Origin: Candidatus Giovannonibacteria bacterium RIFCSPHIGHO2_12_FULL_44_22 | GTDB lineage: Bacteria; Patescibacteriota; Minisyncoccia; UBA11713; 2-01-FULL-45-33 | Length of the DNA: 39,148 nucleotides | Reading direction: 5' to 3' | Assembly (NCBI GenBank): GCA_001778695.1 | Contig: MFHU01000009.1 | Span: 1-39,148 of the forward strand | Shown: positions 15,520-23,328 of the stretch, one piece after another | How positions within the stretch are numbered: position 1 is the stretch's first letter | How the letters are laid out: the number at the start of each line of letters is the position of its first letter | Position numbers and translations under genes: made by a program | Notes under the pieces: model-generated | Database searches by the model: none | The model's input: the letters and a program-made list of their open reading frames with translations, nothing else | Told to the model about the DNA's origin: nothing

Positions 15520-16266
15520 ATGAGAAAACTGTTGTTTTTAGCGGTTCTTGTTTTTGGTTTTTTGTTTCTTGGCCCAGAGCTTTTGGAGGCCCAAGGAGTT
15601 GGCTTGAGGTGTGATACGCCGCATTGCCGGTACGCCCCGATTTATCGCGGGCGCTGGGCTGGAGATGGTCGGCATGACTATTCTCCATACGGCTATGGTT
15701 ATGGTGCGTCAATCACTCCCTTCGGAAGCGGGTACAGTCATGATAGTATGACTATCGTAAATCCCGCGCCAGGGACGAATCTTTCGGTAAAACAAGAGGG
15801 CGGAGGATTTTTCTGTGGCACCATGTTTAGCATTGGCTGTAGTAAGAAAGACGTAAATTTTTCTACAGCCGCGCCCAAGGGCTACGAACCCGTTTCACCG
15901 AGTTATGCGCAACCGGCGCAACAACGGGCTTCATCAAACAAGCCCGAGCAGAAATTAGCATGTGAGACGACATGTGTCCGTGTTTCTGGCGGAAGCTCAG
16001 AAGTAAGCATGGTAGTTAAGGGTGAGCTAATTAAGCGATCATATACCTTAACAACCAAAGACGAACTCGATTACGAACTGAGAATCGCTGATGAGATGAC
16101 CGGCGATAAGATCACGGTCAAGTTGGAATTACTGGATCGAAACGGCAACCGCGTTGCCGACAGTGCCGGATCGGCGCGTTTCCGTGCAGAAGGCGAGGAT
16201 ACTGACGCGCGGCGCGCGGCAACGATTCTCGCGGCCATCGAAGCCATGAAAGCATTAAAGTTCTAA
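15520..16266 (+). CDS. Secreted orphan protein
   Basis: This 248-residue protein has a clear signal peptide (MRKLLFLAVLVFGFLFLG, then a cut near LEAQG). The mature N-terminus is rich in Tyr, Gly, Arg and Pro (YSPYGYGYG), with several cysteines (CDTPHC, FFCGTMFSIGC). The C-terminal half (about 145-248) is a compact soluble domain (CETTCVRVSGGSSEVSM, RSYTLTTKDELDYEL). No family was recognised. It is a single-gene unit with a consensus promoter, strong Shine-Dalgarno and strong terminator, like the gene at 10352. Its codon use looks more GC-balanced than its neighbours. It probably is an abundant envelope or secreted product. Confidence 0.82.
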   Translation: MRKLLFLAVLVFGFLFLGPELLEAQGVGLRCDTPHCRYAPIYRGRWAGDGRHDYSPYGYGYGASITPFGSGYSHDSMTIVNPAPGTNLSVKQEGGGFFCGTMFSIGCSKKDVNFSTAAPKGYEPVSPSYAQPAQQRASSNKPEQKLACETTCVRVSGGSSEVSMVVKGELIKRSYTLTTKDELDYELRIADEMTGDKITVKLELLDRNGNRVADSAGSARFRAEGEDTDARRAATILAAIEAMKALKF

Positions 16267-16271
16267 CGTTT

Positions 16272-16302
16272 AAGGGGCACCCCGTGCGGTGCCCCTTTTT
16301 TG
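16272..16302 (+). terminator. Rho-independent terminator
   Basis: AAGGGGCACC and GGTGCCCCTT form a 10-bp stem around CCGTGC, followed by T residues to about 16301. It is immediately followed by the tsaE -10 box. Confidence 0.93.
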
Positions 16303-16303
16303 T

Positions 16304-16309
16304 TATAAT
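16304..16309 (+). promoter_or_regulatory. -10 box of tsaE (leaderless type)
   Basis: TATAAT ends 6 nt before the ATG at 16316. It directly follows the preceding terminator, so no leader is possible. Confidence 0.65.
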
Positions 16310-16315
16310 ATAAAT

Positions 16316-16768
16316 ATGGAACAGCTTGAAATTTTTACAAAAAGCGATAAAGAAACAAAAAAACTTGGAGAGCTTTTGGCAAAAGAAATAATGAAATCCT
16401 TCGGCGGAGCTCAGGACAAACTTAAAACTGCCACAGTTTTAAGTTTGGAAGGCGATTTGGGCGCAGGCAAAACAACTTTTACACAGGGTTTCGGAAAATT
16501 TTTAGGGATTAAAGAACGAATCCAAAGCCCAACATTCACGATTATGAAAATATACCACCTCCACAATTTTATTCATGTTGACGCTTACCGCTTAAAATCA
16601 AAAGATTTTAAAGTTTTCGGCTGGCGGGAGTTTATAAAAAATAAAAATAATATAATTTTAGTGGAATGGGGGGACAAGATAAAAAATATTTTACCGAAAA
16701 ATTCTTTGCGGATTATATTCAAGCATCGTAAAAATTCCAATGAGCGTATAATTATAATGCGTGTATAG
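16316..16768 (+). CDS. tsaE: tRNA threonylcarbamoyladenosine biosynthesis protein TsaE
   Basis: This 150-residue P-loop ATPase has Walker A GDLGAGKTTF, then SPTFTIMKIY, HVDAYRL and VEWGDKI, all typical of TsaE. With TsaB and TsaD it makes the t6A37 modification of ANN-reading tRNAs. The start at 16316 (MEQLEIFTK) is preferred: the upstream in-frame ATG at 16289 lies inside the terminator hairpin, and the -10 box lies just before 16316. Downstream is the TrpR-like gene, separated by a GATATATC palindrome. Confidence 0.93.
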   Translation: MEQLEIFTKSDKETKKLGELLAKEIMKSFGGAQDKLKTATVLSLEGDLGAGKTTFTQGFGKFLGIKERIQSPTFTIMKIYHLHNFIHVDAYRLKSKDFKVFGWREFIKNKNNIILVEWGDKIKNILPKNSLRIIFKHRKNSNERIIIMRV

Positions 16769-16789
16769 TATAGTATTGATTTATTTTTT

Positions 16790-16807
16790 ACTTCGATATA
16801 TCGTAGT
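16790..16807. repeat. GATATATC palindrome, copy 1 (before the TrpR-like gene)
   Basis: ACTTCGATATATCGTAGT is self-complementary at 16 of 18 positions. It ends 5 nt before the ATG of the TrpR-like regulator, a natural operator position. Four related palindromes occur at 17278-17311, 31611-31628, 34447-34464 and 38608-38625. Confidence 0.8.
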
Positions 16808-16812
16808 AGTTA

Positions 16813-17244
16813 ATGCCGCATATATCCAGAAGAAAAGTTAAAAAGAAAACGTTTAGAAAAATAAGCGATCAATTGGTTAATGTAATTGCCAAAGTTAATT
16901 CTCGCGATTTTGTGAGGGAACTGCTTACGCCCACGGAGAGGATTATGCTGGCCAAAAGACTTTCATTGGTTTTAATGCTAAAAAGGGGCTTTCCGTTTTC
17001 GGTAATAGAGCGGACTCTAAAAGTAAGCCCTTCTACGGTATTGCGTTTTTGGTTAATATCTAAACAAGGCTCCTTTGCTACTTTAACTCATAAGTCCGCT
17101 TTCGGTGATGATACTAAGTCTAAAGTTAGGCACAAAAACAAAAGTAATTTTTGGGATGAACTGGAAAGCCTGATTCTTTTAGGAATGCCTAGGCGAGCAA
17201 GCGGCACGGCTCGCTGGGATAAAATAAGAAGTTTAATGCATTAA
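16813..17244 (+). CDS. TrpR/YerC-family helix-turn-helix regulator
   Basis: This 143-residue basic protein has a TrpR-like fold: FVRELLTPTERIMLAKRL (residues about 35-52), then a helix-turn-helix FSVIERTLKVSPSTVLRFW (about 67-85). These match the helical core of the Trp-repressor and YerC/YecD family. The C-terminal part (about 90-143) is an extra basic region ending in helix FWDELESLILLGMP. The ligand is unknown. The gene is bracketed by two palindromes with a GATATATC centre, one 5 nt before its ATG. Autoregulation through them is an inference. It has no near -10 box apart from the AT-rich stretch at 16768-16790. Confidence 0.8.
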   Translation: MPHISRRKVKKKTFRKISDQLVNVIAKVNSRDFVRELLTPTERIMLAKRLSLVLMLKRGFPFSVIERTLKVSPSTVLRFWLISKQGSFATLTHKSAFGDDTKSKVRHKNKSNFWDELESLILLGMPRRASGTARWDKIRSLMH

Positions 17245-17277
17245 GGATATTTAAAACATTCTAAGAAACAAACCGAC

Positions 17278-17311
17278 ATCAAATCACTTTGATATATCAA
17301 AGTGATTTGAT
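17278..17311. repeat. GATATATC palindrome, copy 2 (34-bp perfect palindrome)
   Basis: Positions 17278-17294 and 17295-17311 are perfect reverse complements. The 18-bp core is ACTTTGATATATCAAAGT. It is the longest copy of the family, 33 bp after the stop of the TrpR-like gene. There is no T run, so it does not look like a simple terminator. The rest of 17245-17511 holds the minus-strand mini-transcript below and the polA -10. Confidence 0.9.
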
Positions 17312-17398
17312 TGATATAGAAAATGATTGCGAAAAATTATTTTTGAAAATAAAAACAGCCAGCGCGCAATCCCGACAGAAACCGATGCTAATTTTTGG

Positions 17399-17440
17399 AA
17401 AAAAAGGAGGAAACTCGTGTTTCCCCCTCTTGGGCTATCT
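17399..17440 (-). ncRNA. Very short minus-strand transcript ending in a terminator
   Basis: A perfect minus-strand promoter (17447-17475) would start RNA near 17440. About 20 nt later a hairpin forms (17419-17427 pairs with 17406-17414, loop TCGT on the plus strand, one G-U), followed by seven U residues (17405-17399). The product would be only about 40 nt, unless termination is regulated. There is no minus-strand gene below it for several kilobases. Possible roles are a tiny regulatory RNA, an attenuator remnant, or interference with polA transcription. Confidence 0.5.
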
Positions 17441-17446
17441 GTTAGC

Positions 17447-17475
17447 ATTATATCATATCCTATTATGTTTGTCAA
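17447..17475 (-). promoter_or_regulatory. Consensus promoter facing away from polA
   Basis: On the minus strand TTGACA (17470-17475) and TATAAT (17447-17452) are exactly 17 bp apart. It lies 37 bp upstream of polA and points the other way. Confidence 0.8.
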
Positions 17476-17499
17476 GTGTAATAAAGCTCTGTAAAATTT

Positions 17500-17505
17500 T
17501 AATAT
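17500..17505 (+). promoter_or_regulatory. -10 box of polA (leaderless type)
   Basis: TAATAT ends 6 nt before the polA ATG. The -35 is not clear. Confidence 0.45.
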
Positions 17506-17511
17506 TAGTTA

Positions 17512-20010
17512 ATGAAAACGCTTGTTTTATTAGATACACACGCATTAATTCATCGGGCGTATCACGCTTTGCCGAAATTTGTTTCAAAAAATACAGGCGA
17601 GCCGACGGGCGCGCTTTACGGGCTCTCCACAATGCTTTTGAAAGTTATTAGGGAATTAAAACCCGATTATATCGTCGCGGCTTTTGACAGGGCGGAGCCG
17701 ACTTTTCGGCACGATGCTTATGATGGCTACAAAGCCCAGCGTCCCGAAGCGGAGAAGGATTTAGTGAGGCAACTTATCAGGGCGCATGACATTGTGGGCG
17801 CCTTCGGGATTCCGATTTTGGACGCGGTTGGATTTGAAGCCGACGATGTTTTAGGGACTATTATTGAGGCGCTTCGCCGAAATCCGCCAGCTGGCGGATT
17901 GAAGACGATAATAGTTTCCGGCGATATGGATACCTTGCAATTAGTGGAAGGCGAAAAAGTTGTTGTTTTTACTTTGCGAAAAGGCATTGAAGATACCATG
18001 ATTTACGACGAAAAAAAAGTTGAAGAAAGATTCGGCTTCGGGCCGAAATTCATCACGGATTTCAAGGGCTTAAAAGGCGACCCTTCGGATAATATTATGG
18101 GCGTCCGCGGTATCGGAGAAAAAACAGCGACGGACATAATCAAGCAATTCGGGACAATTGAGAATTTATATAAAAAACTGGAATCCGGAAACGCGGCAGG
18201 AAAATTAAAAGACAAAACTATACAATTATTAAAAGAGCATAAAAAAGACGCGTTTTTCTCTAAAACTTTAGCCATAATCCGCAAAGACGCGCCGGTGAAA
18301 TTTGCGCTTCCAGCAAAACAATTTGATTTGAATTCTAAAACACTTACTAAAATTTTTACAGAGTTAGGATTTACAAGTTTGACCGCAAGAATAAACAACG
18401 GGAATAATCGAGTGGTTAGACAAGAAAAAAAAATAGCCAAAGAAAAAGAAAAAGCGGCAAAAATTCCAGCGAACGCAGTCTTTTTTCCAGCTGACGAAGC
18501 ATCACTGGAAGCCGTTCCTATAAAAAAATGGCTTGAGATTTCTGAAAACAAAACTCTAGTTTCTCCGGACGTAAAAGCCGTAATAAAATTTTTAAAAAGG
18601 CGCGGGCTTCCGGAGCCGAAAATTTTTTTTGACCTTTCGGTCGCAGCTTGGGTTGCGGAAAGCACGGCAAAAATTTCCGAGCCGCCAGATATCGCGGATT
18701 TGCCTGAAATTTATGAAAAATTACAAAAGCTTGCCAAAGAACGCGGGGTTGAAAAAGTTCTTTATGAAATTGAGTTTCCAATAATTCCAATTCTGGCCGA
18801 AATGGAGTATCGGGGCATTTCAATTGATCGGAAATTTTTGGAAAAATTTAAAAAAGAAACCCAAGCCAAGCTGGGCGAGCTTCAAGATAAAATTTTTAAA
18901 TTCGCCGGCAGAGATTTTAATATCAACTCTCCAGCACAGTTGGGAAATATTTTAGTGGCAATGGGAATATTTTCCGCCGAAGGCGGATCCGCCTCCGGTG
19001 GAGAAGGAAAAATAAAAAAAACCAAAACCGGCAAAATTTCCACCAAAGAAAACGAGCTGGTAAAACTCCGCGGGAAATCTCCGATTATTGATTTAATTTT
19101 AGAGTTTCGTGAATTAAACAAACTTTTAAACACCTATATTAATCCGATTCTGAAGCTTTCATTTAAAGATGAAAAAATCCACACGACTTTAAAACAAACA
19201 GGAACCGTTACCGGCCGGCTTTCTTCGGAAGAACCAAATCTGCAAAATATTCCCATTAGGAGCGATTTTGGAGCGCGAATCAGGGACGCGTTCATCGCTT
19301 CGCCTGGCTTTACTTTCGCGGCGTTTGATTATTCACAAATTGAACTTCGGATTTTGGCCGCGGCGGCCAAGGACGCAAAAATGATTGAAGCTTTCAAAAA
19401 AGGGGTTGATATCCATAAATTTACCGCTGCCAATCTCAATAACTTGCCGATGGATCAAGTGACCGACAAAATGCGGAGCCGCGCCAAGACGATCAATTTC
19501 GGAATCGTCTACGGCATGGGCGTCAGGCAATTGGCGCAGTCAACCGGGATGAATTTGACGGAAGCCCAAAAATTTTATCACGAATATTTTAATGATTTTC
19601 CGGAAATCAAAAAATACATTGAGCATATTAAAAACGAAACTAAAAAAACCGGATACGCCGAGACACTTTTGGGGCGCAAGCGGTTTTTTGATTTGGAAGC
19701 TATTCGCGGAAACGGATTTTTAGAATCCCAGATGGAGCGCATGGCTGTAAACGCGGTGATACAGGGAACAGACGCGGACATAGTTAAATTGGCCATGGTA
19801 GCCGTCCATAAAGAGCTGGACTCACGAAAAATAAGGCCGATTTTGCAAGTTCATGATGAATTGTTATACGAAGTAGCGGATGATATAATAAAGGAAGCGG
19901 TACCTCGCATACGCTTTATTATGGAGAGCGTATATAAGCTTGCTGTTCCATTGTCGGTGGATGTTAAAATAGGGAAAAGATGGGGTTCGCTTGTAAAATA
20001 TATTAAATAA
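17512..20010 (+). CDS. polA: DNA polymerase I
   Basis: This 832-residue protein has an N-terminal 5' nuclease domain (1 to about 285; LLDTHALIHRAYHAL, AAFDRAEPTFRH, IVSGDMDTLQLV, LKGDPSDNIMGVRGIGEKTA). A shortened, degenerate 3'-5' exonuclease-like region follows, lacking the DxE start of the DEDD site. The polymerase domain has motif A FDYSQIELRI (about 605), motif B RSRAKTINFGIVYG (about 654) and motif C QVHDELLYE (about 779). It removes RNA primers and fills repair gaps; proofreading is probably absent. Two palindromes lie in frame: PPAGG at residues 124-129 and EGGSASGG near 488-496. The next gene starts 2 nt after the stop. Confidence 0.96.
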   Translation: MKTLVLLDTHALIHRAYHALPKFVSKNTGEPTGALYGLSTMLLKVIRELKPDYIVAAFDRAEPTFRHDAYDGYKAQRPEAEKDLVRQLIRAHDIVGAFGIPILDAVGFEADDVLGTIIEALRRNPPAGGLKTIIVSGDMDTLQLVEGEKVVVFTLRKGIEDTMIYDEKKVEERFGFGPKFITDFKGLKGDPSDNIMGVRGIGEKTATDIIKQFGTIENLYKKLESGNAAGKLKDKTIQLLKEHKKDAFFSKTLAIIRKDAPVKFALPAKQFDLNSKTLTKIFTELGFTSLTARINNGNNRVVRQEKKIAKEKEKAAKIPANAVFFPADEASLEAVPIKKWLEISENKTLVSPDVKAVIKFLKRRGLPEPKIFFDLSVAAWVAESTAKISEPPDIADLPEIYEKLQKLAKERGVEKVLYEIEFPIIPILAEMEYRGISIDRKFLEKFKKETQAKLGELQDKIFKFAGRDFNINSPAQLGNILVAMGIFSAEGGSASGGEGKIKKTKTGKISTKENELVKLRGKSPIIDLILEFRELNKLLNTYINPILKLSFKDEKIHTTLKQTGTVTGRLSSEEPNLQNIPIRSDFGARIRDAFIASPGFTFAAFDYSQIELRILAAAAKDAKMIEAFKKGVDIHKFTAANLNNLPMDQVTDKMRSRAKTINFGIVYGMGVRQLAQSTGMNLTEAQKFYHEYFNDFPEIKKYIEHIKNETKKTGYAETLLGRKRFFDLEAIRGNGFLESQMERMAVNAVIQGTDADIVKLAMVAVHKELDSRKIRPILQVHDELLYEVADDIIKEAVPRIRFIMESVYKLAVPLSVDVKIGKRWGSLVKYIK
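17883..17898. repeat. PPAGG palindrome copy in polA
   Basis: TCCGCCAGCTGGCGGA lies in the 5' nuclease domain and is read NPPAGGL. The palindrome extends to 20 bp (17881-17900) with AAT/ATT flanks. Confidence 0.9.
18973..18994. repeat. Double GC palindrome in polA
   Basis: TCCGCC-GAA-GGCGGA (18973-18987) overlaps the perfect palindrome AGGCGGATCCGCCT (18981-18994). It is read SAEGGSASGG, a flexible stretch in the fingers/thumb region before KTKTGKISTKENE. Confidence 0.7.
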
Positions 20011-20012
20011 AA

Positions 20013-20648
20013 ATGAAAATAGATTTTCTTTCGGACATCAATAAGGATAATTATTACGTTCTCGATTACGATCGAGTTGACGCGTATATGGTAAAAACTG
20101 CTTGGTGTAGCTCGGTGTTCCTCGCGCTTTATTCTTGGGCGATATATTTTTGGGCGCCGGCTGCAAGTTATCCAAATCCGTTTTCTTGGCGCGTAGTAAC
20201 ATTCGGCGAAGTTATTTGGGTGACTGCGCTCGGTTTTTTGACGGCCATCGTGATTACAGTTTTCCGCGGCCGCCTCAAGAACCACTATGTATATCGTTTT
20301 ATAGTAACAAACGCGCTAATGGCGTACTCATATCTTGTGGTGTTTATCAGTGGAGGTTCAATTGAATGGCATTTTCATTTTTTTGTGATGCTCGCGCTCA
20401 TTACTCTTTATGCCGATTGGAGGCTGGGCTGGTGGGCGATTATCGCAGTGGCTCTGCATCATAATATTTTAAATTTTATATCTCCAGGTTGGGTGTATTT
20501 TTACGGGCGGAACGATGTAGCGTCCTTAGCCCACGCGTTCCTAGTGTTTTTTATGGCGATTATTACCACGAAGATTTGCGAACAGAACAGGCAGCTCGCG
20601 GATGCCAGCAGGCTTATCGGAAATGAGTTTGATAAGAATACCAAATAA
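20013..20648 (+). CDS. Multi-pass membrane protein resembling a sensor input domain
   Basis: This 211-residue protein has about six membrane segments between residues 30 and 190. The stretch SIEWHFHFFVMLALITLYADW, then AVALHHNILNF, resembles the His-rich membrane input domains (HFHFF, LYxDW, HH) found at the N-termini of bacterial chemoreceptors and diguanylate cyclases. Here the protein ends soon after the last helix (ICEQNRQLADASRLIG) with no output domain. It would therefore act alone or through a partner. It starts 2 nt after polA and precedes the substrate-binding protein cluster, so a role in the same signalling locus is possible but unproven. Confidence 0.7.
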   Translation: MKIDFLSDINKDNYYVLDYDRVDAYMVKTAWCSSVFLALYSWAIYFWAPAASYPNPFSWRVVTFGEVIWVTALGFLTAIVITVFRGRLKNHYVYRFIVTNALMAYSYLVVFISGGSIEWHFHFFVMLALITLYADWRLGWWAIIAVALHHNILNFISPGWVYFYGRNDVASLAHAFLVFFMAIITTKICEQNRQLADASRLIGNEFDKNTK

Positions 20649-20665
20649 CGTTTTATCGCATACAA

Positions 20666-21271
20666 ATGAATCAATTTCTTGAATATTGCAAAAAAATTTT
20701 AGCAAAGGCGAAAAATAAGTTTTGGTTAAAGGAAATTCCTGCTACGGACATCACAGAAGTTTTTTTATATCTAGCGGATTTAATAGTAATCAAACACGGA
20801 AATGAGCCAATTCGCGAAGATATTCGCAAGATTATTTCTCTTAAAGATCTTGCGCCTCCAGCGCGGGAAAGCGCCACGGAAGAAATATATATACATTTCG
20901 AAAATATTCTGTCAAAGGATTATAATATGGCAAAAGTACAAAGCGAAATTCGCGCGCGATTTAATCTTAATCTTTCCAAACTGTCGTTTGTCAGTAAATT
21001 TTTAACTAGAGACGAACGCGACCTTAGAGAACTTGAAAATCGGACGGAGGCGATCGTTACGAAATTGCTGCCAGTTATGGGGCGCGCCAACCTTGATAAG
21101 TTGATTAGAGATAAAACAAGCGTCACTCTTCTTAATGGAATCGCGCTAACCAATCAGGGCTCGCTTGATTTTTCTGCGGTTGAGCGCCGTTTATTCAACC
21201 TTCCTCCGCCTTGGTTAAAGCTTGGTATAAAGTTTTTGAGGTTGCTGATTCGAGATTTGAGTATGCTATAA
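20666..21271 (+). CDS. Unknown helical protein upstream of the SBP cluster
   Basis: This 201-residue protein appears all-alpha and charged, with no signal peptide. It starts MNQFLEYCKKILAKAKNKFW; the middle has IHFENILSKDYNMAKVQSEI and the end is FNLPPPWLKLGIKFLRLLIR. No family was recognised. It follows the sensor-like membrane gene by 17 nt. Its stop codon (TAA 21269-21271) lies inside the -10 box of the first substrate-binding protein gene. It may be a cytoplasmic partner of the membrane gene before it; this rests on position only. Confidence 0.65.
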   Translation: MNQFLEYCKKILAKAKNKFWLKEIPATDITEVFLYLADLIVIKHGNEPIREDIRKIISLKDLAPPARESATEEIYIHFENILSKDYNMAKVQSEIRARFNLNLSKLSFVSKFLTRDERDLRELENRTEAIVTKLLPVMGRANLDKLIRDKTSVTLLNGIALTNQGSLDFSAVERRLFNLPPPWLKLGIKFLRLLIRDLSML

Positions 21272-21272
21272 T
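21267..21272 (+). promoter_or_regulatory. -10 box of the SBP-kinase operon (leaderless type)
   Basis: TATAAT ends 6 nt before the ATG at 21279 and overlaps the stop codon of the preceding gene. Confidence 0.6.
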
Positions 21273-21278
21273 TATAAC

Positions 21279-22289
21279 ATGAGCAATAAATCACTTATGA
21301 CCACGTTGGCGCTTTTTCTTGTAATTGGAGGCGTGTCTGCCTATTTCTTGTATAACAACGCGCTTCCTAAGCCCAAAATCGTTGTTCCTAAGCGCATAGT
21401 TGTGCTTTTAGCCTCCGATTTGCAGATAACTGGCGTAGAGGGTTTAAGGGCCGGCTTAAAGGATCTAGGCTATATTGAAGGGGAGAATATAGTATTTGAA
21501 GTCAAAAATCCAAAGGGAGATAGAGATCTTACCAAAACAATGGCTAAAGAGATTATTGCTTCAAAGCCAGATCTTATTATTTCGCTTTCTACGAGCGCGT
21601 CCAGCGCAGTCAAAGATGCCAACAAAGACGCGGCGCTCCCGATCGTATTTGCCGATGTTGGAAATTTTCAGGAACTTGGCATAGAAAATATTCAGCGCCC
21701 CGGTGGGTTTATAACCGGCGTGGTTGTGGATAACGTGCCTGCCGCGCCAAAACGGATGGATATTCTAAAAATCCTTTTACCCGGCATAAAGAGCGTTGGT
21801 ATTTTAGTGAACAATAAACACGTAAGTTACAATGAAATTTTAAAAACGCACGAGGAGGGCGCGAAAAAACTCGGAATAAAAATTCTTTGGTATAATGTAA
21901 CCAAAAAAGAAGAAGTTCCGCCCGCCATGGAAAACTTAATTAAAGATCGTCCCGGCGCTTTTATGACGACTTCCGAAGCAACCATTTCTGGTAACGCGGA
22001 TTTAATCGCGCCAATTTTGCGGAAGGCCAAAATTCCGTCTATAGATTTTAACCTTGAACGCGGTGTGAGCTCCGGTTATTTTATGGTTTACGGAGTTGCC
22101 AGGTTCGACACGGGCAAGCAAAGCGCGATAATGGCAGACAAAGTGTTAAAAGGCGAACAACCAGGCAATATTCCGATAGAATTTGATTCTTCTTTAAAAT
22201 TTGAAATCAACGCCGCTTTGGCGAAAGAAATGAATATCAAAATACCCGATTCGCTTCTTTTACAAGCCAATAAAGTTTATCAAGAATAA
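21279..22289 (+). CDS. Substrate-binding protein 1 (ABC_sub_bind/TrpX-like)
   Basis: This 336-residue periplasmic-binding-fold protein has an uncleaved-looking N-terminal helix (residues 7-26) and no lipobox cysteine. Typical family segments follow: GLRAGLKDLGYIEGENIVFE, IIASKPDLIISLSTSAS and DNVPAAPKRMDILKILLPGI, with the end LLLQANKVYQE. It is the first of four tandem paralogues; there is no ABC permease or ATPase in the locus. The family binds small ligands such as amino acids in TrpXYZ systems. The ligand here cannot be read from sequence. It is the most divergent of the four. A leaderless promoter precedes it. Confidence 0.88.
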   Translation: MSNKSLMTTLALFLVIGGVSAYFLYNNALPKPKIVVPKRIVVLLASDLQITGVEGLRAGLKDLGYIEGENIVFEVKNPKGDRDLTKTMAKEIIASKPDLIISLSTSASSAVKDANKDAALPIVFADVGNFQELGIENIQRPGGFITGVVVDNVPAAPKRMDILKILLPGIKSVGILVNNKHVSYNEILKTHEEGAKKLGIKILWYNVTKKEEVPPAMENLIKDRPGAFMTTSEATISGNADLIAPILRKAKIPSIDFNLERGVSSGYFMVYGVARFDTGKQSAIMADKVLKGEQPGNIPIEFDSSLKFEINAALAKEMNIKIPDSLLLQANKVYQE

Positions 22290-22293
22290 TTAT

Positions 22294-23328
22294 ATGAGTC
22301 TAAAAAAAGCAATTATAGTATTCTCGGCGGCACTAATATTAGTGACTGGGTTTATATTTTTCCAGTATACATATAACCAAACTAACGTAGAGCCACTTCG
22401 CAAGTATAAGATTGGTATTATTATTAACAACGATGTGCAGATGCCTAATGTTGATGGCTTTAAGTCAAAAATGAAGGAGCTTGGCTACATTGATGGCGCG
22501 AATACCGAGTATATTATCAAAAACGCGCAAAATAAGCCGGATCTACAGATTAAATATCCAGAGGAAATTATTGCCGCTAAGTCAGACATGATAGTAGTTT
22601 TATCGCCAGCCGTTGCAGTTAATTTAAGTAAGCAAAATCCCAGCGTACCCGTGCTATTTATGGATATAGATCCCGAAACGCTCATTAAAGACAAGGCTTA
22701 TCCGGAGAAAAATATCACAGGAGTTTCCGCTGGGTTTTTGGATTTTGCCGGCAAAAGGGTGGAGGTGCTTAAAGAAATTTATCCTTCTATTAAAAAAATT
22801 ATAATTCCATCGGATAAAAATCATCCTAATTATCCTAAATTTATAGAAAGTGTACGCGCGGCGGCGAGTCGCTTACAGATCGAAATAGTCGAAATTCAGA
22901 CCAAAGACATAGGAGATTTTCTAAGCCGCCTTCCAGAAATTGTTAATAAAAAGAACGGCGACGCCTTGATATTTTATCCCGGTCCTAACAACATTTCGGC
23001 TGCGGGCGGAGCAGCAAACGCTCCAAAAAGAAAACTTATTGTGGATCAATTGATAAAAGAAAAGATGCCTGCGATTAATCATAATATGGAAATCGGTTGC
23101 GCTAGCGAAGGCGTTTTGGCGTGCTACGGAAACTACCGCGTTGACGTAGGCAAAGAGGGCGCAATTTTGGCCGATAAAATTTTGAAAGGCGTACCGATAA
23201 AGGATATACCAGTGGTCCCGCCAGTCAAAACTCTTGTCTTGGAAATAAATCTGAAAACCGCGAAAAGTATAGGCATCACGATTCCACAAGCAATTTTATC
23301 CAGGGCTAACAAAGTTTATCAAGAATAA
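22294..23328 (+). CDS. Substrate-binding protein 2 (ABC_sub_bind/TrpX-like)
   Basis: This 344-residue paralogue starts 4 nt after SBP1. An N-terminal membrane helix lies at about residues 5-25, followed by KYKIGIIINNDVQMPNVDGF, MKELGYIDGANTEYI and FAGKRVEVLKEIYPSIKK. The C-terminal 20 residues (GITIPQAILSRANKVYQE) are identical to those of SBP3. The hinge region carries YPGPNN where SBP3 and SBP4 have CxC, so ligand specificity probably differs. It should sit outside the cell, tethered by the helix. Confidence 0.88.
   Translation: MSLKKAIIVFSAALILVTGFIFFQYTYNQTNVEPLRKYKIGIIINNDVQMPNVDGFKSKMKELGYIDGANTEYIIKNAQNKPDLQIKYPEEIIAAKSDMIVVLSPAVAVNLSKQNPSVPVLFMDIDPETLIKDKAYPEKNITGVSAGFLDFAGKRVEVLKEIYPSIKKIIIPSDKNHPNYPKFIESVRAAASRLQIEIVEIQTKDIGDFLSRLPEIVNKKNGDALIFYPGPNNISAAGGAANAPKRKLIVDQLIKEKMPAINHNMEIGCASEGVLACYGNYRVDVGKEGAILADKILKGVPIKDIPVVPPVKTLVLEINLKTAKSIGITIPQAILSRANKVYQE

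Noticed and set aside
16272-16302. A palindromic mobile element like those inside genes
   Set aside because: The stem is followed by a T run directly after a stop codon, so an ordinary terminator explains it.
16289-16315. An upstream ATG for tsaE
   Set aside because: It lies within the terminator hairpin of the preceding gene and upstream of the -10 box.
17284-17475. A 63-codon minus-strand frame before polA
   Set aside because: It starts at a TTG that is the -35 box itself and runs through a terminator and a palindrome.
18003-18665. A 220-codon minus-strand frame inside polA
   Set aside because: It is a shadow of a clearly conserved polymerase gene.
20581-20620. A PPAGG-type palindrome behind RQLAD in the sensor-like gene
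   Set aside because: The peptide matches another phase of the palindrome but the DNA is not palindromic.
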